A stretch of 64,000 bases of DNA from Bacteroidota bacterium (GCA_022708105.1 JAKIZI010000004.1:1-64000); one strand, 5' to 3'; counted from the first letter of the stretch, positions 17,294-27,132 are shown. A program made the numbers and translations. Notes: a model not told the origin generated them from the letters alone.

Positions 17294-18328
17294 ATGTCAG
17301 AGAAACTTAAACGATTTATTCAATTACTTATTTTTTTAGGAGTTGGAATTTTCTTTACTTGGTTTTCTGTTAAAGACCTGACGGCAGAAGATATTGCAAT
17401 GATTAAGGAAAGTGCTGCACAAGTAAGGGAGGGAAATAGCTGGTTTTTCCTCTTATTATCGGCCTTGTTTATTGTTTTAGCCCATTATATAAGAGCCCTG
17501 AGAAGTGTTTTGTTAATAGAACCGCTCAATTATAAAGTGCGTAAGAGTATGTCCTTTTATGCAGTAATGGTTTGCTATTTTGCCAATCTTGCCATTCCAA
17601 GAATCGGAGAAATACTTCGTTGTACCTTCTTGCAACGTTATGAAAAAGTCCCATTTCAGAAATCATTTGGAACAATTCTTACGGAAAGAGCGATTGATTT
17701 AATTCTTTTTGTGGTCTTGTTTGTTAGTGCTATTTTTATAAATCAAAATGCACTTTCTCAAATGATTGTAGATCGGGAACAGGGGACTACTTTGGGGATG
17801 CGAATTGAAAATATGGCGAGTTCTCTGATTCATAATCACATGATTTATATATTGTTGGGGGGATTGGTGTTACTGGTTGCTCTTATCTATTTTACCCGAA
17901 AAAAATGGGGTAAAATTAACTTTTTTGTAAAAGTAAAGAATTTTATGGTGGGTATTTGGCAAGGATTAATCTCTGTGAAAGATTTAAAACATCCGTACCT
18001 GTTTGTGTTATATACTTTGTTGATATGGGTGAGTTTTTTCGCTTCGACGTATGTATGCTTTTTCGCCTTTGATTTTCTTGCTGATTTAGGTCCGGTGGCT
18101 GCATTTTCGGTGCTTGGCTTTGGAACACTGGGATTCATCATTGCGCAAGGAGGTTTGGGAGCGGCTCCCCTGATTATTGCCGCAACGCTGGTGCTCTATA
18201 ATGTTGATTATACGGCTTCGTTAGCCGCCGGATGGATAAATTGGACGCTTCAAACGATTACGGTTATTATTGTGGGGTTGGTTTCTTTGGTGCTTGCTTC
18301 ATTTGCAAAAACTTCCAAAAATGAATAA
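17294..18328 (+). CDS. LPG-synthase-type transmembrane protein (UPF0104-like)
   Basis: This 344-residue protein has about eight transmembrane helices. It contains the family hallmarks [29 protein letters not shown] (the IPARxGE-like motif) and [11 protein letters not shown] near the C-terminus. The family is the flippase/synthase-like transmembrane half of lysylphosphatidylglycerol synthase. Stand-alone versions lack the aminoacyl transferase domain, so lysyl-PG synthesis is not implied; lipid or polyprenol handling in the inner membrane is more likely. It overlaps the next gene by 8 bp. Confidence 0.85.
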   Translation: MSEKLKRFIQLLIFLGVGIFFTWFSVKDLTAEDIAMIKESAAQVREGNSWFFLLLSALFIVLAHYIRALRSVLLIEPLNYKVRKSMSFYAVMVCYFANLAIPRIGEILRCTFLQRYEKVPFQKSFGTILTERAIDLILFVVLFVSAIFINQNALSQMIVDREQGTTLGMRIENMASSLIHNHMIYILLGGLVLLVALIYFTRKKWGKINFFVKVKNFMVGIWQGLISVKDLKHPYLFVLYTLLIWVSFFASTYVCFFAFDFLADLGPVAAFSVLGFGTLGFIIAQGGLGAAPLIIAATLVLYNVDYTASLAAGWINWTLQTITVIIVGLVSLVLASFAKTSKNE

Positions 18329-18800
18329 TCTTGAATTGATAGAAAACAAAATTATTAGCCTTGCCGCGTGGGAGAAACTGAAAACTCAATTTATCGGTCA
18401 AAAAATTGTGTTTACCAACGGCTGTTTTGATATTCTCCATTTGGGACATGTTCATTATTTGGCAGAAGCAAAAAGTCTAGGACATATTCTGGTGATAGGT
18501 CTGAATAGCGATGACTCTGTTAAACGCCTCAAAGGAAAAGAACGTCCTGTTAATCCGGAATATGCCCGGGCCATGGTGCTTGCGGCTCTGCAAGTTGTGG
18601 ATTATGTAATTGTTTTCCAGGAAGATACCCCATTTGAACTCATTCAACAAATTAATCCCCAAGTCCTGGTAAAAGGAGGAGATTACCGAATAGATGAGGT
18701 GGTTGGAGCTGATTGGGTCACGGCTCGCGGCGGTGAAGTACATCTGATAAATTTTATTGATGGTTTCTCAACTTCTCAACTAATCGAGAAATTAAAATAA
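18321..18800 (+). CDS. hldE2 (rfaE2): D-glycero-beta-D-manno-heptose 1-phosphate adenylyltransferase
   Basis: Starting at the ATG at 18321 gives 159 residues beginning [10 protein letters not shown]. Longer in-frame starts only extend into the upstream gene. The cytidylyltransferase-like motif [17 protein letters not shown] holds the HxGH signature, and [13 protein letters not shown] and KGGDY follow as in RfaE domain II. It activates heptose 1-phosphate with ATP for ADP-heptose synthesis. No kinase domain is fused, as is usual in this phylum. Overlap with the preceding membrane protein indicates co-translation. Confidence 0.92.
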   Translation: MNNLELIENKIISLAAWEKLKTQFIGQKIVFTNGCFDILHLGHVHYLAEAKSLGHILVIGLNSDDSVKRLKGKERPVNPEYARAMVLAALQVVDYVIVFQEDTPFELIQQINPQVLVKGGDYRIDEVVGADWVTARGGEVHLINFIDGFSTSQLIEKLK

Positions 18801-18846
18801 ATTTTCTCTTTTTTTTGTAAAATAGACCTCCATGTCAAAATTTGTG

Positions 18847-18854
18847 TAATTTTG
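18847..18854 (+). promoter_or_regulatory. -7 box for the large lipoprotein and DUF5723 genes
   Basis: TAATTTTG, 18 bp before the ATG at 18873. Confidence 0.55.
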
Positions 18855-18872
18855 CAATAAAATGTTATTGCC

Positions 18873-20459
18873 ATGAAAAAATTTTGGTTATTCACAGTCA
18901 AAATAACCATCTTCAGTTTGGTTATTTTAAGTTTTGTATCTTGTCGAAAAGATTATTTTAATAATATTAATTCCGTAGAAGCTTCCGGCGAATGGGGTGT
19001 CCCTTTACTCAATAGTGATATTTATATCGGAGATGTGCTCTCCTCATTTGCAGCTATGGATATCGAGGAGGATGCCTCTTCCGGAATGTTGAAATTTTCG
19101 TTGTTTATGGATTCTACACAATTAATTCGTCCTACAGAAATGCTTCAAATTAACAATCATGTCTATTCCAATAGTTTTAGCTTTCCGGCGCCTTCTGGTG
19201 ATTTTATTCCGCCGGTCAATGAATTCCAAATGACCTTTCAAAGTGATCTTTTGGATCAGGATAATTTTGAAATTGAAGAGGGGATAGTAAAATCCGGAAC
19301 AATTACAATCACCATTAATACTGATATTGATCAATCGAATTATTCGATTCATATCTCCTCTCCCAATATTTTTGATGCTCAAAATGCACCTTTTGAAGTG
19401 GTCTTTACGCCTACTACTTTGACACAAACGATTGACCTTACCGGCTTTAAATTTGTCATTGGCCCTGCAGATTTAGAAAATACGATTTCCTATACGACCA
19501 CGGTATATATCACCGATATTGTCTCCAGTCCACTTTCTCAATATGTAGTTCAAACTGATTTTGAAAGTAATTCTGTGTTATTTAAATCTCTTAAAGGAAA
19601 GATGGATCCGAAAAGTTATCCGGTTCGTTTTACAAATCCGATATCTTTTTTCTCCGATAATTTGTCCGGAAATTTTACCCTCTTAAATCCTAAATATAGT
19701 GTTAAAGTGGGAAATTCTGTTGGAGCTGCCTGTAGATTTATTGCGGATAGCGTTGGTTTTCGCGGTCCCGGTTTCTACTCTACAATCTTAAATCCGGGAA
19801 CTCAAATTAATTGCGATGCTTCTACCGGAAACGGCTATTACGAAATTACGGTTAACGAAGGTACCGGCAATGAGCTCGTTTTTTCCAACCAAGTTAAAGA
19901 GTTTCTCTTTGATGGAAATGCAATTATTAACCCTTTGGGAATGAGCGCCGGTACGATTACAATTGATGACCAAGCCGCTGTTTATGTAACCTCCAGAATT
20001 GAAGTGGGTTTAGAATCTAAATTTGATTATGTGGAATATATGGATACCATAGATTTTCAAATGGATGATGTTAAATATAATCAAGTTATTGAAGAAGCTG
20101 TTCTCAGACTTGCTATTGTGAATGGGATACCACTTTCAGGCGAAGCACAACTCTATTTTTATGATTCTCAACAAAATATAATTATTGATACTCTTATGCC
20201 ATCTCCTCAAATCTTTAGAGCCGCCACAAGCGCCGGAGCCCCCGACTATCAAGTCATCTCTCCAACTACTTCAGTCCCGAAATTGATTACCATTACAGGA
20301 AGTCAATTTACGGAAATTTTAAAAGCCGACAAGATTATCGTGAGATGTAAACTTTATTCCGAAAATCCCAATAATATTATTCGAATATATCAAAATCAAA
20401 AAATGAGCATACGCCTTGGGGCAAAAATTAAGTATAATACCAATTCCGTAGAATTATAA
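18873..20459 (+). CDS. Large lipoprotein, paralogue of the one at 1484
   Basis: This 528-residue protein has a lipoprotein signal ending LSFVSC, followed by RKDYF. The mature protein is beta-rich and starts with the motif W-G-V-P-L-L-N-S. Later blocks (DFESNSVLFKSLKG; FFSDNLSGNF; VGNSVGAACRF) line up by eye with the lipoprotein at 1484-3067. It is followed after 5 bp by a DUF5723 outer-membrane barrel gene, so the two probably act together at the outer membrane. No enzymatic motif seen; function unknown. Confidence 0.82.
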   Translation: MKKFWLFTVKITIFSLVILSFVSCRKDYFNNINSVEASGEWGVPLLNSDIYIGDVLSSFAAMDIEEDASSGMLKFSLFMDSTQLIRPTEMLQINNHVYSNSFSFPAPSGDFIPPVNEFQMTFQSDLLDQDNFEIEEGIVKSGTITITINTDIDQSNYSIHISSPNIFDAQNAPFEVVFTPTTLTQTIDLTGFKFVIGPADLENTISYTTTVYITDIVSSPLSQYVVQTDFESNSVLFKSLKGKMDPKSYPVRFTNPISFFSDNLSGNFTLLNPKYSVKVGNSVGAACRFIADSVGFRGPGFYSTILNPGTQINCDASTGNGYYEITVNEGTGNELVFSNQVKEFLFDGNAIINPLGMSAGTITIDDQAAVYVTSRIEVGLESKFDYVEYMDTIDFQMDDVKYNQVIEEAVLRLAIVNGIPLSGEAQLYFYDSQQNIIIDTLMPSPQIFRAATSAGAPDYQVISPTTSVPKLITITGSQFTEILKADKIIVRCKLYSENPNNIIRIYQNQKMSIRLGAKIKYNTNSVEL

Positions 20460-20464
20460 TAGCC

Positions 20465-21868
20465 ATGAATATAAAGAAGTTAAAACCAATAATGGTGGTA
20501 TTGGGATTACTCCTTATACTGCTGCAAGTTAAAGCTCAGGATAGTCGTGTGCTTTACTTTATGAATTATAATCCTTATTCTTCTTATACAAATCCGGGAA
20601 ATCCCTCTCATTCCAGACTCTACATAGGAATTCCGGTTTTGTCTAACCTGAATATTTCCCTCTATAATTCTGCTTTTCACTATAATAAACTGTTTAAAGC
20701 AAATGAAACGGGAACTACCATTACTGCCGATAAGTTTGTCAATTCATTGAAAAAGAACAATTGGCTCAATACCTCCCTGAATATTGAACTATTGGGCTTC
20801 GGTTTTAAAGCCGATAATCTTTTTGTGAGTGTTGGCTATCGAATTCGTTTGGAAGAGTATTTTTCGTTTCCGGATGTGCTCTTTAAACTACCTGTTAAAG
20901 GAAATATGGCCTATGTTGATGAACCTGCCGAGATGAAAAAGTTACGTCTCAATGCCATGCTATACCATGAGTTAAGTGTTGGGCTTCAATATAAACTGAA
21001 TGAACATCTCTGCATCGGAATACGCCCGAAATTGCTGATGGGGCTTGCCAATATCAATACGAAAAACAGCTATTTCAAACTGACTACCGATCCCCAAACG
21101 TATGAGATGAATATTCAGGAACAACTGCATGTCAATACTGCCATGGTGGTAAATCCCGATAGTGTTGATATTATGAAAATTCTTCCCAATGTCTTTAAAA
21201 ATATGGGATTTGGAATTGATTTAGGAGCAACCTATCAATTTAATGACCATTTTGGAGTTAGTGCTGCTGTTACCGATTTAGGGTTTATTAAATGGAAAAC
21301 CAACCCTCGTACATTTAAAAGTGAAGTCGCCGATGGCGGAGCTTTTTACCAAGACGGCGGATTCTGCTTTAGTGGATTAAATACGAATAGACTTAATATG
21401 GATTCTTTGATGGAAGGAGGTGTAGATCAAGTAGTCGGGCAGTATAAGGATTCATTGCTCAACTATTTCCCTTTGGAACAAACGTATCAATCTTATGTTA
21501 CTACAACTTATGCTAAAATATATTTGAGCGGCTATTATCGCATTAATAAACAAAATGCATTCACGTTGATGTTTAGAGGTGATATTATCGGGAAGTCCTT
21601 TTTGCCGTCTTTTACCCTAGCATATAGTGGCAACTTTTTTAACCTGCTTGATATTTACGCAACTTATTCCATTATTGGAAATGATTATTTGAATGTCGGA
21701 GCCGGACTTGGATTACGATTGGGACCAATTCAACTCTATGCCGCAACCGATAATGTCTTGGCCGCATTTTCGCCTATGAATTCTTCTATGTTAAATGTGC
21801 AAATGGGACTGATGGTGAATCTTTCTGATAAAAAAAATAAAAAAATTAAATCTAAGACCGATAACTAA
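20465..21868 (+). CDS. DUF5723 family outer-membrane beta-barrel protein
   Basis: This 467-residue protein has a cleaved signal peptide (ending VKAQ). Alternating hydrophobic strands and PorV/FadL-like features follow, including NPGNPSHSRLYIGIPVLSN at the start of the mature part and a C-terminal strand ending VQMGLMVNL before a lysine-rich tail. The opening YFMNYNPYSSYTNPG with IGIPVL is typical of DUF5723 proteins of Bacteroidota. It is expected to be an outer-membrane barrel. It is the second gene of a two-gene unit with the lipoprotein at 18873, and pgi begins 5 bp downstream. Confidence 0.85.
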   Translation: MNIKKLKPIMVVLGLLLILLQVKAQDSRVLYFMNYNPYSSYTNPGNPSHSRLYIGIPVLSNLNISLYNSAFHYNKLFKANETGTTITADKFVNSLKKNNWLNTSLNIELLGFGFKADNLFVSVGYRIRLEEYFSFPDVLFKLPVKGNMAYVDEPAEMKKLRLNAMLYHELSVGLQYKLNEHLCIGIRPKLLMGLANINTKNSYFKLTTDPQTYEMNIQEQLHVNTAMVVNPDSVDIMKILPNVFKNMGFGIDLGATYQFNDHFGVSAAVTDLGFIKWKTNPRTFKSEVADGGAFYQDGGFCFSGLNTNRLNMDSLMEGGVDQVVGQYKDSLLNYFPLEQTYQSYVTTTYAKIYLSGYYRINKQNAFTLMFRGDIIGKSFLPSFTLAYSGNFFNLLDIYATYSIIGNDYLNVGAGLGLRLGPIQLYAATDNVLAAFSPMNSSMLNVQMGLMVNLSDKKNKKIKSKTDN

Positions 21869-21873
21869 TATTT

Positions 21874-23181
21874 ATGATAGAAATGAATTTTACTTTCAAA
21901 GATGTTCTGCCATTTCTTAATGATTTGGAAAGTGAAAAAAATCAATTACTTCTTGCTTCTGCTTATTCGGATTTGGTAACCAAAAACGGGAAAGGCAATG
22001 ACTTTTTAGGTTGGCTGGACTTACCCGAATCAATTACTGCAAATTTAGTAGAAGAAATTAGGCAAACGGCCAAACAACTCCGGGAACAGTCAGATGTTGT
22101 GGTGGTTGTGGGAATTGGCGGATCATACCTCGGCGCTCGTGCTGTAATTGAGGCTTTGCAACCCTATTTTGCTTCGGAAATAAACAATAACGCTCCCCAA
22201 TTGCTCTATGCCGGCAATAATATCAGTGAAGATTATTTATACGACTTAATTAAGCTTCTTGAAAAGAAGTTTTTTTCCATTATTGTGATTTCTAAGTCGG
22301 GAACTACTACCGAGCCGGCCCTCGCATTTCGCTTATTAAAAGAACTTTGCGAAAATAAATTCGGTAAAACCGAAGCTGCAAAACGTATTGTGGCAATTAC
22401 CGATAAACAACGCGGAGCCCTGAAAAAAATGGCCGTTACAGCCGGTTATAAAACGTTTGTCATTCCCGACGATGTGGGAGGACGATATTCTGTGCTTACT
22501 CCGGTAGGGCTATTGCCTATTGCAGTCGCAGGCTTCAATATTGTTCAACTGCTCGAGGGAGCCCGCAATATGAGAAAATTGCTTCTGTCCTCAAATAAAT
22601 GGAAGGAAAATCTGGCCATGCAGTATGCCCTTTGCCGTTTTCTCCTCTATACACAACAACAGAAGAAAATAGAACTAATGGTAACCTATGAACCGAAGTT
22701 GTTCTATTTTGTGGAATGGTACAAACAACTCTTCGGTGAAAGCGAAGGGAAAGAATCTAAAGGGATTTTTCCGGCCGGAGCCGTCTTCTCGACAGACCTT
22801 CACTCCTTAGGACAATATATTCAGGAAGGAGAACGCATGTTGTTCGAAACTGTTCTCTCTGTTGAGCAGAATATGCATACATTGCCTATTCCGTATATGG
22901 AAGGTGATGCCGACGGCTTAAATTATCTGCAAAAAAAATCTATTCATGAAATAAACCGGACAGCCGAAAAGGGAACCCGATTGGCCCATCTCGAAGGGGA
23001 TGTTCCCAATATGATCATTTCTATTTCTTCTATTAATGAGCAGACACTTGGGGAACTGATATTTTTCTTTGAGTTTTCCTGCGCGTTGGGAGGCTATATG
23101 CTTCAAATCAATCCCTTTGACCAACCCGGTGTGGAAGCCTATAAATCCAATATGTTTCAACTGCTCGGAAAACCCAAATAA
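21874..23181 (+). CDS. pgi: Glucose-6-phosphate isomerase
   Basis: This 435-residue protein has the PGI core: GIGGSYLGARA (sugar-phosphate loop), ISKSGTTTEPA, DVGGRYSVLTPVGLLP (contains the PGI signature), GESEGKESKGIFPAG and a final FDQPGVEAYKSNM. Length matches the short bacterial PGI type. It interconverts glucose 6-phosphate and fructose 6-phosphate. The next gene, nth, starts 4 bp later. Met4 is an alternative start. Confidence 0.96.
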   Translation: MIEMNFTFKDVLPFLNDLESEKNQLLLASAYSDLVTKNGKGNDFLGWLDLPESITANLVEEIRQTAKQLREQSDVVVVVGIGGSYLGARAVIEALQPYFASEINNNAPQLLYAGNNISEDYLYDLIKLLEKKFFSIIVISKSGTTTEPALAFRLLKELCENKFGKTEAAKRIVAITDKQRGALKKMAVTAGYKTFVIPDDVGGRYSVLTPVGLLPIAVAGFNIVQLLEGARNMRKLLLSSNKWKENLAMQYALCRFLLYTQQQKKIELMVTYEPKLFYFVEWYKQLFGESEGKESKGIFPAGAVFSTDLHSLGQYIQEGERMLFETVLSVEQNMHTLPIPYMEGDADGLNYLQKKSIHEINRTAEKGTRLAHLEGDVPNMIISISSINEQTLGELIFFFEFSCALGGYMLQINPFDQPGVEAYKSNMFQLLGKPK

Positions 23182-23185
23182 TCTT

Positions 23186-23827
23186 ATGAAGCGTAATCTG
23201 AAAGATAAATATGACTTTGTGATTGATTATTTCACAAAGCAGAATCCTGACGCCACTTCCGAACTGAAGTACGAAGATCCTTTTCAACTTCTCGTTGCGG
23301 TGGTGCTTTCGGCTCAGTGTACCGACAAAAGAGTGAATATGGTAACTCCTGCTCTGTTTCAAAAATTTCCGACTCCTACCGCATTGGCCAACGCCTCTGT
23401 GGACGAAATCAGGGAGATGGTTAAATCAGTCTCTTACCCGAATAGCAAAGCAACACATCTGAATGAGTTGTCCAAAATGCTCGTTGCCGATTTTGGAGGT
23501 ATTGTTCCCGACAATCGGGAGGATTTACAAAAATTACCCGGTGTAGGACGAAAAAGTGCGAATGTGCTTCTTGCCGTTGCTTTCGATAAACCTGCGATGC
23601 CCGTCGATACCCATGTTTTTCGAGTTTCTGCCCGTATAGGTTTAGTTGTAAATGCTAAAAATCCACTTGAAACCGAAGAACAATTGGTACGCCACTTTCC
23701 CGAACATCTGCTTTCCATTGCCCACCATTGGCTTATTTTGCACGGCCGTTATGTCTGTACAGCCCGAAACCCTAATTGTGACCGGTGCGGATTGAAAGAA
23801 ATATGCAATTATTATCAAAAATCTTAA
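23186..23827 (+). CDS. nth: Endonuclease III
   Basis: The ATG at 23186 gives 213 residues; a longer in-frame extension would only lie inside pgi. The helix-hairpin-helix LPGVGRKSANVLL carries the catalytic lysine (GRKSA), and PVDTHVFRVSARIGL carries the catalytic aspartate. The C-terminus has the four-cysteine iron-sulfur cluster loop in CTARNPNCDRCGLKEIC. It is a DNA glycosylase/AP lyase for oxidised pyrimidines. Confidence 0.96.
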   Translation: MKRNLKDKYDFVIDYFTKQNPDATSELKYEDPFQLLVAVVLSAQCTDKRVNMVTPALFQKFPTPTALANASVDEIREMVKSVSYPNSKATHLNELSKMLVADFGGIVPDNREDLQKLPGVGRKSANVLLAVAFDKPAMPVDTHVFRVSARIGLVVNAKNPLETEEQLVRHFPEHLLSIAHHWLILHGRYVCTARNPNCDRCGLKEICNYYQKS

Positions 23828-23856
23828 TTTTTAAACTATTATAAAAAGTAATTATT

Positions 23857-24393
23857 ATGAATGACTTGTCAGTAGGAACCAGAATTGACCATCCCAAATA
23901 CGGGGAAGGCGTGATTAGTAAAAATACTCCGCTTACCTATAAAATTATTTTTGTGAGAGGCGGTGAAATTGAGTTTTCGAAATTGAACATCCAATTCGAA
24001 GTGATTGAAGAAAATGAAATAGAAGACACGACACAGCCCCGACTTAATATTAAAGAGTTTGAGAAAATATTGAAATACATTCTGGAGCAATACAATACTG
24101 TGGAATATAAGGTCTCCCTCGGTAAGAAATGGGAAGGCGGAACCATGTCGCTGCAACCCGCAAATCTCGATTTAAAACCGAAAGAGATGCCTATAGAAAG
24201 CTTTTTCCATAAAATTGTGATGATGCGTGACCGACTGCGCGTCCTAGAGCAAAATATTAACAGCCATCCTGTTCTCTCCGACGAAGAAAAAGTCAACATG
24301 CAACAATATATTACGCGTATTTATGGTAGTATGACCAGCTTTAATATTTTGTTTGATGACAAGGCCGATTATTTTGTTGGTGCGAAGTCATAA
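23857..24393 (+). CDS. Conserved unknown protein with a PcrA-tail-like N-terminal domain
   Basis: This 178-residue soluble protein begins VGTRIDHPKYGEGVI, which resembles the Tudor-like C-terminal tail of the helicase at 5033 (MGVRVYHQKFGYGNV). The rest is helical: residues about 65-110 hold KEFEKILKYILEQYN and KKWEGGTMSLQP, and a late helical pair (KIVMMRDRLRVLEQNI, VLSDEEKVNMQQYITRIYGS) follows. No catalytic motif seen. It is probably a nucleic-acid or polymerase-associated protein, but that rests only on the domain resemblance. It lies 29 bp after nth. Confidence 0.75.
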   Translation: MNDLSVGTRIDHPKYGEGVISKNTPLTYKIIFVRGGEIEFSKLNIQFEVIEENEIEDTTQPRLNIKEFEKILKYILEQYNTVEYKVSLGKKWEGGTMSLQPANLDLKPKEMPIESFFHKIVMMRDRLRVLEQNINSHPVLSDEEKVNMQQYITRIYGSMTSFNILFDDKADYFVGAKS

Positions 24394-24411
24394 ACCTATC
24401 ATTTAATTTTG

Positions 24412-24419
24412 TATCTTTG
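24412..24419 (+). promoter_or_regulatory. -7 box for rocD
   Basis: TATCTTTG, 62 bp before the ATG at 24482. Confidence 0.55.
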
Positions 24420-24481
24420 CCCTGTTTTTCATTGAGAAACATTTTTTTTTGGATATTAACATCAATTTAAAATATATTATT

Positions 24482-25708
24482 ATGATAGAAAAAGTAACAA
24501 GTAGCAAACAAGCCATTGAGTTGGAAGATAAGTATGGTGCGCATAATTATCATCCCCTGGGCGTTGTAATCGCAAAAGCAAAAGGTCCTTACATGTGGGA
24601 TGTTGAAGGAAAAAAGTATTATGATTTTCTTTCTGCTTACTCGGCAGTAAATCAGGGACATTGCCATCCGAAGATTGTACAAGCCATGATTGATCAGGCG
24701 CAAACCCTTACCCTCACTTCCCGGGCTTTCTATAATGACAGTCTCGGACCGTATGAAAAATACATCACCGAACTTTTCGGATACGATAAAGTGTTGCCGA
24801 TGAATTCCGGTGCCGAAGCCGATGAAACAGCTTTGAAACTCTGTCGTAAATGGGCTTATCTTAAAAAAGGATTACCCGATAACCAAGCCAAAATTATTGT
24901 ATGTGACGGCAACTTCCATGGTCGTACCATTACCATCATCTCCATGTCCACAGACCCAGATGCTTACAGCGGCTTTGGTCCTTATACTCCGGGATTTATT
25001 AAAGTGCCTTATAATGACATCCCTGCCCTCCAAAAAGCATTGGAAGATCCTAACGTGGCCGGATTCCTTGTGGAACCGATTCAAGGTGAAGCCGGTGTGT
25101 ATGTGCCCGAAGACGGATACATCAAAAAAGCATATGATCTCTGTAAAGCTAAAAATGTTCTCTTTATCGCTGATGAAGTACAAACCGGTATTGCACGTAC
25201 AGGAAAAATGTTGGCCTGTGACCACGAAGGTGTTCGCCCCGATATTTTGATTCTCGGAAAAGCCCTTTCCGGAGGAACAATGCCCGTATCTGCCGTTCTC
25301 GCTGATGACGATATCATGCTCTGCATCAAACCCGGGGAACACGGCTCTACGTTCGGTGGAAATCCGGTAGCATGTAAAGTGGCTATCGCTGCCCTCGAAG
25401 TGGTAAAAGAAGAAAAACTGATGGAAAAATCCGAAGCCCTTGGCAAAATTTTCAGAGACGAAATGAGAAACGTGAAAAGCGAGATGATAGAATTGGTTAG
25501 AGGAAAAGGATTACTCAATGCCATCGTTATCCGTCCTAAAAATGGAAAAGAAGCTTGGGACGTATGTCTGAAAATGAAAGAGTTGGGCGTACTTGCAAAA
25601 CCAACCCACCAACATATTATCCGTTTTGCCCCCCCATTGGTTATTACCGAAGAAGAACTTAGAAAAGCAATCGCCCTTATCAAAGAGGCTATTCTTTCCT
25701 TCGAATAA
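24482..25708 (+). CDS. rocD: Ornithine aminotransferase
   Basis: The ATG at 24482 gives 408 residues; an upstream in-frame Met adds an atypical tail. Class III aminotransferase features are [22 protein letters not shown], the PLP-contacting [11 protein letters not shown] (D231) and the Schiff-base lysine K260 in ILGKALSGG. The N-terminal [13 protein letters not shown] is characteristic of ornithine-oxo-acid transaminases. It converts ornithine and 2-oxoglutarate to glutamate semialdehyde and glutamate. A hairpin terminator follows. A convergent aldehyde dehydrogenase, which could oxidise the semialdehyde, lies beyond an inserted IS. Confidence 0.95.
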   Translation: MIEKVTSSKQAIELEDKYGAHNYHPLGVVIAKAKGPYMWDVEGKKYYDFLSAYSAVNQGHCHPKIVQAMIDQAQTLTLTSRAFYNDSLGPYEKYITELFGYDKVLPMNSGAEADETALKLCRKWAYLKKGLPDNQAKIIVCDGNFHGRTITIISMSTDPDAYSGFGPYTPGFIKVPYNDIPALQKALEDPNVAGFLVEPIQGEAGVYVPEDGYIKKAYDLCKAKNVLFIADEVQTGIARTGKMLACDHEGVRPDILILGKALSGGTMPVSAVLADDDIMLCIKPGEHGSTFGGNPVACKVAIAALEVVKEEKLMEKSEALGKIFRDEMRNVKSEMIELVRGKGLLNAIVIRPKNGKEAWDVCLKMKELGVLAKPTHQHIIRFAPPLVITEEELRKAIALIKEAILSFE

Positions 25709-25729
25709 AATTTACATAAATTTTTCAAA

Positions 25730-25771
25730 GAGTCTGTCTAACAATCAAAAGTTAGACAGGCTCTTTTTTTT
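25730..25771 (+). terminator. Terminator of rocD
   Basis: A 13-bp stem with one G-T pair (25730-25742 with 25751-25763), loop of 8 nt, then about nine T. Its arm GTCTGTCTAAC recurs in the terminator of the convergent gene at 27248. Confidence 0.9.
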
Positions 25772-25824
25772 TATTACATTTTGTTAAAATCTATAAAAGA
25801 GACAATTTTACCATAAAAGAACCT

Positions 25825-25832
25825 CTGATAGT
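25825..25832. repeat. Target-site duplication, left copy
   Basis: CTGATAGT, repeated exactly at 27205-27212 on the other side of the insertion sequence. Eight bp fits the IS256 family. Confidence 0.85.
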
Positions 25833-25855
25833 GGTAGTGTCCCAAAAAGTGTGTA
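25833..25855. repeat. IS left terminal inverted repeat
   Basis: 23 bp beginning GGTAGTGTCCC and containing CCCAAAAAGTGTGTA. Matches the reverse complement of 27182-27204 at 20 of 23 positions. Confidence 0.85.
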
Positions 25856-25916
25856 TGGTATAAGTTCATTTTGTATTTGCAAAGTTATTATTTTTTTAAT
25901 TCTATCGTCATTTTTA

Positions 25917-25967
25917 AAATTTTTGTCCGTAACGGAGGCGTAGCCGGAGTGGAGGACAAAAATTTTT
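25917..25967 (-). terminator. Hairpin inside the IS, after the transposase gene
   Basis: Inverted repeat AAATTTTTGTCC (25917-25928) and GGACAAAAATTT (from 25954). It lies 5 bp or so beyond the transposase stop on the minus strand and may end transcription in both directions. Confidence 0.6.
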
Positions 25968-25971
25968 GCGG

Positions 25972-27132
25972 TCAATAATCCCATCTAAACTTTTGTTTTT
26001 CGTTAAGGAACAAGGTCACCTTAAAGTGATAAGCATTTCTTGTCATAGCCACATATCCGAGAAGCAATATGGTGGCTTCAATACAGGGTAAAGCTCCTCG
26101 CATTCTAGTCGTTCTTTTATAGTCCCTGTTCAATCTTTCTATCCAGTTGGTCGTGTAGATCATGCTTCTAATCCTATAGTCATAGTTGAGATAGGTAAAG
26201 TAATAGCGATATCTTTCGTTTGTTATTTTGTCTCCGAATGAAGGATAGTGTTTACTCCATTTTTCACAGAACAGATGGAATTTTTCCATCCCTTTTTTCA
26301 TGCTGTCGTACTTGTCATCATATGCGAACACCTGCCTCAAATCTTCAGCAACTTCTGCCTTGTGTTTTACTTTTACCTTTTTCTGGAATTCCCTCTGCAA
26401 ATGAACCGTACATAGCTGAACATCGGCCATTTTGAAATGATTCTGAACAACTGTCTCTATGCCCGTAAGTCCGTCGCTGACGACAAGCCCAACCTCCTTC
26501 ACGCCTCTCTCTTTTAAATCGGTGAAAATATCGTTCCAGAATGAAGAACCTTCCGTGGGATTATTCACAACAGCAAGGACTTCTCTGGAAGTATCCTCTT
26601 TTACTGCTAGTATGGTGAAGTATGCTTCTTTGCTTACGCTGTCAACTCGGCGAGTCGCTATGAAAGTCGCATCTATGTACAGAATCGGATAGTAGCTATC
26701 CAATCTTCTTGTTAGCCATGCTGCTACATCTTCTCGGGCGTAGTCGAACATTCTACTCACTTGGCTGCTGCTGTATGACTTCCCGTAAATCTCTCCGAAC
26801 AGGTCGCCCACTTGTTCTGTGGTCAGGCCTGCACCATACAGTTTGAAGGCTATCTGCCTCGCTTCTTCTTCCTGATCTCGCAACAGTCCTAATATCATGG
26901 GATAGAAGTTGCCGTTGCGTGTTCTCGGAACCTTTAATTCCAAAAGTTTACCTTGTCCGTATGTCTTTCTGAAACGATAGCCGTTGCTGAGATCTCCATT
27001 TGAAAAATTGTGCTCATGGCGTTCCGCCTTCATAAGAATTTCAAGACTCATGCGTAGAATTTCTTCAATTCCTGAACCATGCTTGATGATGTTCTCTAAA
27101 ATTTCGTAATTTTGCGTTTGTGTAAAATTCAT
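25972..27132 (-). CDS. IS256 family transposase (mutator type)
   Basis: This 386-residue protein has the IS256 DDE layout: D154 in YIDATF, D220 in VVSDGLTG, the C-x2-H motif CTVH at 241-244, and E332 in TNWIERLNR. The N-terminal region (about 50-130) carries the family's DNA-binding part, with LKVPRTRNG and TTEQVGDLFGEIYG. Length and motifs are complete, so the enzyme is predicted to be functional. Confidence 0.95.
   Translation of the reverse strand: MNFTQTQNYEILENIIKHGSGIEEILRMSLEILMKAERHEHNFSNGDLSNGYRFRKTYGQGKLLELKVPRTRNGNFYPMILGLLRDQEEEARQIAFKLYGAGLTTEQVGDLFGEIYGKSYSSSQVSRMFDYAREDVAAWLTRRLDSYYPILYIDATFIATRRVDSVSKEAYFTILAVKEDTSREVLAVVNNPTEGSSFWNDIFTDLKERGVKEVGLVVSDGLTGIETVVQNHFKMADVQLCTVHLQREFQKKVKVKHKAEVAEDLRQVFAYDDKYDSMKKGMEKFHLFCEKWSKHYPSFGDKITNERYRYYFTYLNYDYRIRSMIYTTNWIERLNRDYKRTTRMRGALPCIEATILLLGYVAMTRNAYHFKVTLFLNEKQKFRWDY

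Noticed and set aside
18270-18320. Longer start for the heptose-phosphate adenylyltransferase
   Set aside because: It would extend into the membrane protein gene and add a hydrophobic leader not found in the family. The ATG at 18321 is normal.
23069-23185. Longer start for nth inside pgi
   Set aside because: The added residues are the shadow of pgi and do not resemble endonuclease III. The ATG at 23186 gives the family start and a normal gene spacing.
25081-25728. Minus-strand frame of 215 codons inside rocD
   Set aside because: Shadow of rocD. It overlaps its terminator side and lacks a promoter or recognisable domain.
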